Assembly (NCBI GenBank): GCA_964371695.1
Contig: CAYJOG010000015.1
Location: 1-15,868, forward strand
DNA from: CAYJOG01 sp964371695 [NCBI: uncultured bacterium]
GTDB taxonomy: Bacteria > CAYJOG01
Direction: 5' to 3'
Length of the DNA stretch: 15,868 bases
How positions within the stretch are numbered: position 1 is the first letter of the stretch; each line of letters opens with the position of its first letter. Under the pieces are notes generated by a model. It searched no databases. It was not told where the DNA came from and saw only the letters and a program-made list of their open reading frames with translations. A program made the translations under genes and the position numbers. Positions 7,764 to 15,245 of this stretch are shown piece after piece.

Positions 7764-8644
7764 GCCTGTGGCCGCCCTTCCGCGCCCGGCGCGGGAGAAA
7801 TTTTCACATCCCGGAGCAGTCCGCCATAGCGGGTGAGCAACGCAAAAAAACGGTAGCGGTCGGCTGCGGGAATCTGGCCGGTCCAGTGGAGGGGTTCCTT
7901 TTCTTCAAGCCCCCACTCGTGAAACGCTTTTTTCATGGTGTCCACGCCCGGCGTCACCCTCAACGACACGGCCATGGGGCTGACGGCGCCCGTCAGGCCG
8001 CCATCCACCGCCACGATGTCGTCCATCACCAGTGTTCCCTGGTCCAGTTCCACCACCCGGTTGACCAGACCGGCGATTTCGTCCACCCGGTGCGAGGCCA
8101 GCAGCATGGTGGTGTGTCGGGGGGTCTCGCTGAGCTGGCGAAAAAACACCGCCCGCGATTTGGGGTCCAGGTTGGCCCCCGGTTCGTCCATGATCAGAAT
8201 GGGCGGCTGCCGGGCAATGGCGGCGGCGATGAGCAGTTTTTGCTTCATGCCCCCCGAAAGCGCGCTGAAACGCCGTTGTTGCAGGCTTTGCAGGTCCAGA
8301 CCAAGAGGCCCGGCAACGGCTTCGATTTGTTGACGTGAGACCTGGCACACGCGCTCCATGGTGCGCAGATAATCCGCCACCCGCACCCGCAGGCCCGGCG
8401 GCAACTGGGGGACAAACCCGATTTGCCCAAGCACCTGGGGGCGGTGCCCGCGCGTGTTGAGGCCATTGACCGTGATGTCGCCGGTGAACTGGTACAACCC
8501 CAGCAGGCAGCGGATGAGCGTGGTTTTGCCAGAGCCGTTTTGCCCCACCAGGGCAATGCGATCGCCCGGGCGAATCGTCAGGTCCAGGCCCTTGAGGATT
8601 TCGTCTTTGCCAAAAAACTTTCTCAGCCCACGTACTTCAATCAT
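7760..8644 (-). CDS. nosF: NosF ABC transporter ATPase
   Basis: This 294-residue cytoplasmic ATPase has a complete nucleotide-binding domain: Walker A GQNGSGKT (34-41), Q-loop Gln80, signature LSGGM (129-133), Walker B ILIMDEP (149-155) and H-loop His185. It should energise the NosFY-NosD assembly that supports CuZ biogenesis. The start ATG at 8644 overlaps the nosD stop by 4 bp, and its own stop overlaps nosL in the same way. The C-terminal third (about 215-294) is the less conserved regulatory extension common in NosF. No motif is missing, so the gene looks fully active. Confidence 0.93.
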   Translation of the reverse strand: MIEVRGLRKFFGKDEILKGLDLTIRPGDRIALVGQNGSGKTTLIRCLLGLYQFTGDITVNGLNTRGHRPQVLGQIGFVPQLPPGLRVRVADYLRTMERVCQVSRQQIEAVAGPLGLDLQSLQQRRFSALSGGMKQKLLIAAAIARQPPILIMDEPGANLDPKSRAVFFRQLSETPRHTTMLLASHRVDEIAGLVNRVVELDQGTLVMDDIVAVDGGLTGAVSPMAVSLRVTPGVDTMKKAFHEWGLEEKEPLHWTGQIPAADRYRFFALLTRYGGLLRDVKISPAPGAEGRPQA

Positions 8645-9960
8645 GCGCCGCGAGTCCTTTGCAGAGGCCGGGGAAGGGTGGGGGTGTCCAGCCGGGGGCT
8701 GGCGTCCTCCAGCAGCAGAAGCGGCTCGGTGATTGGCACAAGACGTTCTATCAGATTAATGAGCAACAACACCGGCGACCCCCTGAAAAACATCGCCGAA
8801 GGATGCACCCCAGTCAATAAATCTCCATATTTCCTGGGTGCGTGAGGGGTGTCGCCAAACTTGTCGTGGTTGCGGTCAAACCCTTCGTAACTGTCCCAGT
8901 AATTGCCATTCCACACGCCGGGCGAGGTGTGTCTGCTTTCGGTGTCCACGTCGGCAGTGTTGGATTTCAGCACGTTCTGCTCAAAAAAATTGCCCGGCCT
9001 GTCGTTGGCCAGCAAAATTCCGGTGGCGTTGAAAGCCACCGTGTTTTGTCTGATGCGGTTCACCGCCCCCGTGTGCCAGGGCGAGTTGTCCACCAGAATG
9101 CCCGTGTTGGAATCCAGAATGGTGTTGTGCCGCACAAAAACGCCAGAGGTTTCCTTCAGACCCAGGCCAATGCCAGAGGCCCCGGTGGACTGCCGAATGT
9201 CATTGTCCACCACCCGGATGTTCTGGCCGTACATGAGGAATATCCCCACCTGATTGTTCCTGAAAAAGTTGCGGCGCAGGGTGACGTTTTCGGAATACAT
9301 GGAATGAACGCTGTAGCGGGAGCCTTGGCCGTGATTGTCTTCCAGCAGCACGTTGCGGGAATACCAAACCACGGCGTCTCTGGAACGCCGCCAGTGGTTG
9401 CCCCGCAGGGTCACGCCGTTGCTGGACCACACCCGGATGGCGTCTCCGCGCAGGGTGATGTCCCGGAACATGCTCTGAACGGTGCAGTTTTTCACCAAAA
9501 CGTTCTGGCTGTCGCCGATGTCAATGCCAAACAGGGTGTTGTGTATGCGCAGGCCCTGCAGGACGACATCCCGCTGGCTTTGCACCGAGACACCGGCGTC
9601 CACGTCGGGATTGGACTGGCCCGATCTGCGCACGGTCAGGTTGCGCAGCGTGACGCCGGGGGCCTTCACCCAAATCACGGTGCCCTTTCCGTTGCCTTCA
9701 ATCACGACACCCTTTTCTCCCTGTATGACCACCTGGGGCGCGAGGATTTCAATAGGCCCGTGATAAACCCCGGCCTTCAGCCGCAGGGTTTCTCCGGGCA
9801 TCAGACGGGAAATCCGTTTCTGGAAAGGTCCGGTCTGAATGCGTACGCCCCAGCCGCCCGCCATGCCGCCGTCAGCCGCCAGAAGAGGGCACCTGCCCGC
9901 TAAAAGCAGGCAGGTGTAAATACCCGTCAATAAAGATTTATTCAGTCTTTTTTTCGCCAT
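8641..9960 (-). CDS. nosD: NosD periplasmic beta-helix maturation protein
   Basis: This 439-residue protein has a Sec signal peptide (hydrophobic 10-28, cut near LLAAD). Residues 60-345 form a right-handed parallel beta-helix of the carbohydrate-binding/sugar-hydrolase (CASH) type, with recurrent motifs such as GVTLRGNHW, NVTLRRNFF and GIFLMYGQN. The NosD-specific tail is clear: GNYWDSYEGFDRN..GDTP (352-372), then FFRGSPVLLLINLIERLVP (391-409). NosD works with the NosFY transporter to mature the CuZ centre in the periplasm. It starts at ATG 9960, 57 bp after NosZ-like B, with only a weak purine tract before it, and ends in a 4-bp overlap with nosF. Confidence 0.93.
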   Translation of the reverse strand: MAKKRLNKSLLTGIYTCLLLAGRCPLLAADGGMAGGWGVRIQTGPFQKRISRLMPGETLRLKAGVYHGPIEILAPQVVIQGEKGVVIEGNGKGTVIWVKAPGVTLRNLTVRRSGQSNPDVDAGVSVQSQRDVVLQGLRIHNTLFGIDIGDSQNVLVKNCTVQSMFRDITLRGDAIRVWSSNGVTLRGNHWRRSRDAVVWYSRNVLLEDNHGQGSRYSVHSMYSENVTLRRNFFRNNQVGIFLMYGQNIRVVDNDIRQSTGASGIGLGLKETSGVFVRHNTILDSNTGILVDNSPWHTGAVNRIRQNTVAFNATGILLANDRPGNFFEQNVLKSNTADVDTESRHTSPGVWNGNYWDSYEGFDRNHDKFGDTPHAPRKYGDLLTGVHPSAMFFRGSPVLLLINLIERLVPITEPLLLLEDASPRLDTPTLPRPLQRTRGA

Positions 9961-10011
9961 GAAAGGCTTTTTGAAAATGTTTTTTTGTGCATGGTATTCA
10001 TTGGCAGACTT

Positions 10012-10026
10012 ACCTGGCTACCAGGT
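10012..10026 (-). other. Perfect hairpin with a stop codon in its loop
   Basis: ACCTGG-TAG-CCAGGT on the minus strand: 6-bp arms around the TAG stop of the NosZ-like B gene. No T-run follows, so it is not a usual terminator. It could mark an RNA-processing or stability boundary between the two structural genes and the maturation genes, or be chance. Confidence 0.4.
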
Positions 10027-12399
10027 CGCCAAGTAATCCACGATTTTCTCCGCTTCGGCCTTGGTCACGCCCTGCTTGGGCATCTTGATGCCGAACTTTT
10101 TGATCAGCGGGGTGATATAGGGGTCCTCGTAATATTTTTCCGGATCCATGATCCATTGGACCAGCCAGGCTTTTTCGCGCCGGGTGGTGAGGCCGACCAG
10201 GTTGGGGCCGCCGGCTTCCTTGCCTTTCTGGTGGCAGGCCATGCAGCCATATTTGTTGAACTCGGCCTCGCCGGGGGCTTTGGGGGCTTCCTCTTCGGCA
10301 AACTCCCACGCAGCCAGCCGGGCGGTGGCAGCCTGGGCTGCGGCGTGGTTCCTCAGGCGGCTTGTTTCAGCCAGACTGTCTGGCCGCACCGACAACAAAC
10401 CAAGGCCCTTTGTGGCGAAGGGGCTGTCTGCCGGGCGGGTTTTGAGGGGAAACAGGCCAGACTGGCTGGCGGTGACCTTCACCGTGGCGGTTTCGCCCGG
10501 TGAAAACACATTCATGCCGTTTAACCCGGAGACAAAAAAGGAAATGGCAGCGTTGGGGTCAGTCTCGGTGTTGGTCAGGTGAAACACCACTGTCTGGCCC
10601 TGCTTGGCGTTGACGCGCCTGGGGTTGATGCCCTGGCGGCTGAGGGTGCCAAACACCTCCACCGAAGAACCAGACTGCACCACGCGCTCCTTGCCCGCCT
10701 CGGTGGCGCTGGCCGACCGCGCCATGGTGTAGGGGTCCGTTCCCGGTTCGTAGGTGTCTTGGGGTTTCAGGGTATTTACGTCAATGCACTGGGTGTAGTG
10801 AGGCTCGCCCATGGGCAGGGGCATGTCATAAAGCAACCGCATTTTTTCGCCCGAAACGGAAATGAGCTGATGGTTCTGGGGGTGCAGCGGCCCCACGTGC
10901 GAGAAACGGTCAATGGCCAGTTTGTTGAGCGCGATCACATAACGGCCTCGTGGGTCCGTGGAGTCGCCCTGCATGGAGACCAGATGGCCGATGTTGTAAT
11001 GGACCGATTGTTTGCCGAGTATCTTGAGGGTTTCATAGTTCCATTGCACCACCATGGAATCAATGTAGACAGAGGTGTAGGCGATACCTTTTTTGGCGTC
11101 AAACTGAGTGTGCAGCGGCCCCAGACCAAGCTGCACCTGACCGTGCAGGGCTTTTTTGTAATCCAGGATGGGCAGGCCGTAGGGGTCTGTTCCGGCAAAG
11201 TCCCTGGCTTTGATGAGGGCCTTGATTTTGCGGATGTCGAAAATGCTGGCGTGGGTGTCCAGCTTGCCCGCCACCACGATGAACCGTCCGTCGGGGCTGA
11301 CATCAGAGCCATGGGGTGACTTCGGCTCTGGCACCAGGAACATCAAACCCTCCTGAATCGCCACTTCCATGGGAATCACGTTGTGGCCGCGCACCTTGAT
11401 GGCCTTGCCTTCGGCCACCACTTTTTCGGCCTTTTTCCAGTCGATGATGTGCATGTAGTCCATGTCGCGGGTGGAGCAGCCCGCCTCATAGGGGGGGCGT
11501 CCCTGTTTGCTGCCGCCCACGTAACGCTCGGCGCAAAAGGAATTGGTGAACGAAAATCCGTAGCTCTCTTTTTTGCCCGCATCGCTGAGATCCTGCACAT
11601 AGGGCGGCGCGATGAGGGTGAAGGATGCCTCCCGATCAATGCGTCCCTTCTGACGGTCAAATTTGTGGTAGGTGATGCCGCCTCGGTAGTACTTGTTGAA
11701 ATACCCCTGTTCCAAGGGTTTGTAGGAGTGATCCACCGTGGTGGGATATTGCGAGCCTTCAATGACATATTCGGTGTTGGGCGTGACAAACGCACCGCCG
11801 TGGTCGCTGCGGAAAATGGGGTTGTTCACGATTTGTTTGGTTTCCAGATCCCGCAGGTCCACCACAAAAATGCGGGGGTTGGCTTTGTCGTTGATGAAGG
11901 CGAACTGGCCGTCATATTTGCCGTCCGTCTCTGAAAACGCTGGATGGTGCGTGTCGCCCCAGTTTGTCTTGACGCCGTCAATGTCTCCCTCACGGGCAAG
12001 CTGGCGCGATTCTTCAGTGAAATGAAACCCTGCTGATGAATCCGGCGCAGAGGTGGGAATGTATTTGACAATGCGCATGGAGGGAACGAGATAGGCGATG
12101 AGGGATGCTGCCTGACCGCCCGAATTGAGGCAGAGAAATTCTTCCTTGTCATTTTTGGGATAGGTGGAAAAAGCGGCAACCATGTCGTCGGTGGCAAGGT
12201 TGCGGGCTTTGGCCACGCTCAGGAGGTCTCCCTTGTGGCCGGTGGCTTCGAGGCCACCCTGGCCGCCTTTTTGGCAGCCGGAGCCAAAGGCGAGCAGCGC
12301 CGTGGCGCTCAGCAATAGTCCTATTTTCAGGCGGGTTTTGGCCGGGCGGCTTGGCCCCTGGCCAGACCGGTGAAACAAAAAACGGTTTGAGAGAATCAT
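10018..12399 (-). CDS. NosZ-like subunit B: CuZ-only N2O reductase paralogue with fused cytochrome c
   Basis: This 793-residue protein has a Sec-type leader ending LLAFGSGC (Cys42, lipobox-like; no twin arginine). The beta-propeller (about 60-575) keeps all seven CuZ histidines of NosZ: His151 and His152 (GDTHHPAF), His200 (RSDHGG), His363 (KSPHGSDVSPDG), His430 (GLGPLHTQF), His472 (YNIGHLVS) and His534 (GEPHYTQ). It also keeps the second-shell Glu532 and Lys493. The cupredoxin fold (about 576-673) aligns without gaps to subunit A, yet every CuA ligand column is changed: His to Ile619, Cys to Thr654, Cys to Asp658, His to Ala662, Met to Gly665. An Ala/Glu-rich linker leads to a class I cytochrome c domain (713-793) with CMACH at 719-723 and a likely axial Met773 (IKMPKQ). 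Start: ATG 12399 overlaps the stop of subunit A (ATGA) and has GGAG 8 nt upstream; the frame is open 30 codons further, but that would overlap A by over 90 bp. It should bind and reduce N2O at CuZ but needs CuA from a partner. Confidence 0.93.
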   Translation of the reverse strand: MILSNRFLFHRSGQGPSRPAKTRLKIGLLLSATALLAFGSGCQKGGQGGLEATGHKGDLLSVAKARNLATDDMVAAFSTYPKNDKEEFLCLNSGGQAASLIAYLVPSMRIVKYIPTSAPDSSAGFHFTEESRQLAREGDIDGVKTNWGDTHHPAFSETDGKYDGQFAFINDKANPRIFVVDLRDLETKQIVNNPIFRSDHGGAFVTPNTEYVIEGSQYPTTVDHSYKPLEQGYFNKYYRGGITYHKFDRQKGRIDREASFTLIAPPYVQDLSDAGKKESYGFSFTNSFCAERYVGGSKQGRPPYEAGCSTRDMDYMHIIDWKKAEKVVAEGKAIKVRGHNVIPMEVAIQEGLMFLVPEPKSPHGSDVSPDGRFIVVAGKLDTHASIFDIRKIKALIKARDFAGTDPYGLPILDYKKALHGQVQLGLGPLHTQFDAKKGIAYTSVYIDSMVVQWNYETLKILGKQSVHYNIGHLVSMQGDSTDPRGRYVIALNKLAIDRFSHVGPLHPQNHQLISVSGEKMRLLYDMPLPMGEPHYTQCIDVNTLKPQDTYEPGTDPYTMARSASATEAGKERVVQSGSSVEVFGTLSRQGINPRRVNAKQGQTVVFHLTNTETDPNAAISFFVSGLNGMNVFSPGETATVKVTASQSGLFPLKTRPADSPFATKGLGLLSVRPDSLAETSRLRNHAAAQAATARLAAWEFAEEEAPKAPGEAEFNKYGCMACHQKGKEAGGPNLVGLTTRREKAWLVQWIMDPEKYYEDPYITPLIKKFGIKMPKQGVTKAEAEKIVDYLATW

Positions 12400-14726
12400 T
12401 TGGAGGCTCCTTTTTCGCTCAGAACCTTCTTGGCGCGAAGGCCGGCGTCTGCGGCTTTCACCTGATACTGGAACATCTGCTCGGCCCAAAGCTTGGCTTC
12501 AGACCATTTTTTGTCACGCACGGCGGCGTCCAGTTTGGGCCTCAGTTTTTCTATTTCCTCAAGTTGCTGCACCGCGTCGTTCACGAAATTGGCCGCACGG
12601 GGGTCGGACTGGTAATTGTTTTTCTTCAGCCACGCCACCACGGAATCGATCACCGCCTGGGTGTCTTTGATGACCTTCATTTTTTCATCAAAAATCTTTT
12701 TGGCTTCTTCAGGCGCCATCTCTTCGGTTTCAAATTTTTCCGCAGTCGCTTTCCAGTTTTTGGGTTTCACCAGCAGATAACCCATCATCTCAAGGTGCAG
12801 GGCCGAGCAAAACTCGGTGCAGTAATAAGGGAACACGCCTTCGCGGCCTGCCTTGAAGGTGACCGAGGCCACCTTGCCCGGTTCCCAACTGCTATGCACG
12901 TTGTAGGCGCTCACCGTAAAGCCGTGGGTCTGGTCTTTGGCCTGCTCCAGGTTGGTCAGGTGAAAAGTCACCGTGTCGCCCACTTCCACCTCCACGATGT
13001 CCGGCACAATGTGGCTGCGGATCACCGTGCCGAAGACATGCACCCGGTTGCCTTTTCTCTCCACCCGCTCGTTGCCCGGCATGGTGCGGTAAGGCGCGGT
13101 TTTTCCGATGCGGGGGTTGGTGCCGATGGGGTAACTGTCCACCCCCTTGATCAGTTTCACGCTGAGTCCCACTCCGTTCAGGTTCGTGGCCTGGGGAACA
13201 GCGCCTTCATAAAGCCGCACCAGCTTGTCTTTCTGAATTTCAAACAGCAGCGGGTTCATGGGTTTTTGGGGCCCCACATTGGGCAGGTGCCCCGCGGGGC
13301 GGGTGTTCAGGACAATCAGATAACTGCTTTGCGCAGTGGCGGTTTCTTCCTGCGGAATCACCAGCCTGCCGCCGGGTTCCTCCAGGGTCACGGCTTCGGC
13401 CACTTGCCCGCTCTTCAGGTCCAGCCGCACCACCTTGCCGGGGTCACGCACCGAAACAAACGCCTGACCGTCGCCGGTGAAGGCGGTGTCCACCGTCGCG
13501 CCGCCCACTTTTACCTGCCGCAGCACCTTTGCCCCTGCGGGTGCGGTGGGCACGCCGAAATCATCCTTTTCCGTGGCCAGTGCAGCGGCGAGTTTTTCCA
13601 GGTCCACCAGTGTCACCCTGTCGCCTGTTTCGTGGGTGATGACAGCCTGCTTGCCATCGGGCGACACCCGGATGCCAGAGGGGAGGGGAAGCGTCTCCAA
13701 CTGAAAAAGCCCCCCTGCGGCCACCAACCCGGGCAGGTCTGCAAACGGGTGACCTTTAAACCGCTGGGTGGTTTTGGCCACAGCCGACTGAGCTTTGGCG
13801 AGGTCCACCACGTGCAGCACGCCGGGGGCGTCCGCCGGACAGTCTTCCAGTCCGGGATAGGCTCCCTTTTTCACGCGGCAGGCCGACACCGTGAGCACCA
13901 GATTTTTGGAGTTTTCCCTGCCGGTGGCGGTCTGGATTTGCAGATAGGGCGGCAATGCGGCGGTGAAGGAATTCTTTTTGTCAAATCGCCCGGCGTGGCC
14001 CTCTTCGGCGGCGTATTTCCAGAAGGTCAGGCCGCCCCTTAAACCGGCCGCCCCGCCCTGTTCCGGGTCGGCCCATTTAAGCCCCGGTATCTGGGGAATG
14101 TGCGTGGTCTGCACCACATAACGGGTGTCGGCGTCCACCGCCACGTCGTTGCCGGAGTTGGAAAAAACGGGGTTGGAGAGGATTTCCTTCACCTCGAAAT
14201 CATCCAGGTGCATCACGGCAATCCTGCCGTTGGCCCCGTCGGCCACAAACAGGGCCTTGCCGTCATAACGGCCTGCGGTCTCTGACATCGCGGGCAGGCC
14301 GCTGTCGCCAAAGTCATAGGAAATCTCGTCTCTCGCGCTGGCCGCCAGCACAACCTTGCTCTCGTCGTCAAAGCCGAAGCCCTGCCACGGTTCGGGTGTG
14401 AAAAGACCCGAATATTTCAGAATGCGCATGGAGGGCAGCCCCACCATGGCCAGGCGGCCTGAACTGCCCGTGGTGAGCATCACCATGTGGGTGTCCAGCC
14501 CGCCGCTGGGCACAAAGGTTTTCAGGGCCGCCAGTTGTTCCTGCTCGTCCAGCCCCCTTTGCTCGGCGATTTCGAACAGTTCACCAGACAGGCCCATGGA
14601 CCTTTCTTCCTTCTTCTTCAAGTCCCTTTTTTTGTCTGCCCTGAAGCATCCCGCGCCAAAAGCCAGCACCACAAGCAAGGTGGTGGCCAGGAGCGGGGTG
14701 CGAATGACTGGAAGTTTTGAATTCAT
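12396..14726 (-). CDS. NosZ-like subunit A: CuA-only N2O reductase paralogue
   Basis: This 776-residue protein is a paralogue of the next gene. Its leader ends LAFGAGC (Cys27, lipobox-like, Sec type). The C-terminal cupredoxin domain (about 556-655) keeps the complete CuA site: His601 (QTHGF), then YYCTEFCSALHLEM with Cys636, Glu638 (backbone position), Cys640, His644 and Met647. This is the clade II form of the motif. The propeller (about 75-555) has no CuZ site. At the seven His columns it has Gly143, Leu144, Gly192, Ser350, Asp413, Arg454 and Gln512, while neighbouring residues still align (DSGLPAMSET, LPSGIRVSPDG). A helical tail (656-776) resembles that of clade II NosZ. It cannot reduce N2O alone; it probably passes electrons from haem to the CuZ of subunit B. 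First gene of the operon, with AGGAGG 8 nt before ATG 14726. The frame is intact and not decaying. A chance pseudo-NosZ is unlikely, because the CuA site and reading frame are preserved. Confidence 0.93.
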   Translation of the reverse strand: MNSKLPVIRTPLLATTLLVVLAFGAGCFRADKKRDLKKKEERSMGLSGELFEIAEQRGLDEQEQLAALKTFVPSGGLDTHMVMLTTGSSGRLAMVGLPSMRILKYSGLFTPEPWQGFGFDDESKVVLAASARDEISYDFGDSGLPAMSETAGRYDGKALFVADGANGRIAVMHLDDFEVKEILSNPVFSNSGNDVAVDADTRYVVQTTHIPQIPGLKWADPEQGGAAGLRGGLTFWKYAAEEGHAGRFDKKNSFTAALPPYLQIQTATGRENSKNLVLTVSACRVKKGAYPGLEDCPADAPGVLHVVDLAKAQSAVAKTTQRFKGHPFADLPGLVAAGGLFQLETLPLPSGIRVSPDGKQAVITHETGDRVTLVDLEKLAAALATEKDDFGVPTAPAGAKVLRQVKVGGATVDTAFTGDGQAFVSVRDPGKVVRLDLKSGQVAEAVTLEEPGGRLVIPQEETATAQSSYLIVLNTRPAGHLPNVGPQKPMNPLLFEIQKDKLVRLYEGAVPQATNLNGVGLSVKLIKGVDSYPIGTNPRIGKTAPYRTMPGNERVERKGNRVHVFGTVIRSHIVPDIVEVEVGDTVTFHLTNLEQAKDQTHGFTVSAYNVHSSWEPGKVASVTFKAGREGVFPYYCTEFCSALHLEMMGYLLVKPKNWKATAEKFETEEMAPEEAKKIFDEKMKVIKDTQAVIDSVVAWLKKNNYQSDPRAANFVNDAVQQLEEIEKLRPKLDAAVRDKKWSEAKLWAEQMFQYQVKAADAGLRAKKVLSEKGASK

Positions 14727-14734
14727 GTCTCACG

Positions 14735-14740
14735 CCTCCT
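14735..14740 (-). promoter_or_regulatory. Strong Shine-Dalgarno of the nos operon
   Basis: AGGAGG, 8 nt before ATG 14726. It is the best ribosome site in the operon and fixes the start of subunit A. Confidence 0.8.
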
Positions 14741-14796
14741 GAAGTGGAGCAGGTTTTCGCGAAGATGGACTCCTTCGACTGTCACCCCTCAGGACA

Positions 14797-14890
14797 CATG
14801 CTATGACATGAACCACTGTTTTTAATTTCAGAAGGATATTTTTAATCGTTTTTTTTCTCCAAAGGCTGACACCAGTCATAAATAAACCAT
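14797..14890 (-). promoter_or_regulatory. AT-rich probable promoter region of the nos operon
   Basis: A markedly AT-rich stretch in GC-rich surroundings, 70-165 bp before the first nos gene. I find no convincing -35/-10 pair and no TTGAT-N4-ATCAA FNR/DNR box. Next to it (14780-14796) is TGTC-N9-GACA, a weak inverted repeat that could be an operator. The assignment rests on composition and position only. Confidence 0.3.
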
Positions 14891-14926
14891 GGGCAGTGAA
14901 AAACATTCTGCTTTTTGGGGCGGATG

Positions 14927-14963
14927 CCGGGCTTTGCCCCCGGTGAGGGGCTTCATAAACCCC
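14927..14963. other. Two adjacent GC-rich hairpins
   Basis: CCGGG/CCCGG (14927-14931 with 14939-14943) and GGGG/CCCC (14947-14950 with 14960-14963) lie side by side upstream of the nos promoter region. Neither is followed by a T-run. The phrase gccgggctttg recurs at about 14970. They may belong to the eroded DNA next to the Mrr remnant. Confidence 0.3.
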
Positions 14964-15048
14964 GTCAGGGCCGGGCTTTGTCTGGCTGTTGATGTTCACA
15001 AAGGTATTGGGCTGCATTCTGCCCACCATGGTGCCGTTGACCTGTTAA

Positions 15049-15183
15049 TCAGGATTGTTCATGCTCAGACAGGGCAAAGCGGGCTGCAAGAGACGCCACC
15101 GCCTCTTTTCGCGTATGGGGTTTTCCATCCGCCGCAAAACGCAACAGGGGCGACATCAGACTCTGAAAATCAGGAATGGCCAT
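15049..15183 (-). pseudogene. Remnant of Mrr-type restriction protein (N-terminal domain only)
   Basis: On the minus strand, ATG 15183 to TGA 15049 encodes 44 residues opening MAIPDFQSLMSPLLRFAADG and continuing KPHTRKEAVASLAARFALSE. This matches the start of the Mrr N-terminal winged-helix domain, typically xPDFQSLMLPLLKxxxDG followed by a helix ending in FxLTEEE. The expected LPSG...NRVGWA continuation and the nuclease domain are missing; no other frame downstream restores them. There is no ribosome site. I read it as the stump of a deleted or decayed type IV restriction gene. The family call is from memory of the domain. An alternative is a free-standing small protein, which the missing ribosome site makes less likely. 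Confidence 0.65.
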
Positions 15184-15245
15184 TGGAAGGGTGGGGGTGG
15201 AGCGATGGTAACCCGTTTCGAACCGGGTCTGAGGCCGAACGCTTC

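Noticed and set aside
9941-10001. Small leader peptide frame (19 codons) overlapping the nosD start
   Set aside because: The ribosome site is weak, the frame is very short, and nothing supports it beyond position. It is likely chance in an A-rich gap.
12351-14042. 563-codon plus-strand open frame
   Set aside because: It is antisense to NosZ-like A, whose CuA motif and domain order are unmistakable. The plus-strand product matches no family I know and reflects high-GC codon bias.
12396-14726. NosZ-like A as a decaying pseudogene
   Set aside because: The frame is intact over 776 codons, the CuA site is complete, it has the best ribosome site in the operon and it is coupled to B. The losses are confined to CuZ columns and are matched by the opposite loss in B.
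15034-15053. FNR/DNR-like box (TTGA...AATCA)
   Set aside because: The half-sites are 8 bp apart instead of the expected 6 bp between TTGA and TCAA, one arm is imperfect, and the site is over 300 bp from the nos start.
15205-15235. tRNA-like T-loop (GTTCGAAAC on the minus strand)
   Set aside because: The stem pairs only if the loop is 8 nt, the standard 5-bp T-stem fails, and there is no acceptor stem or anticodon arm around it.
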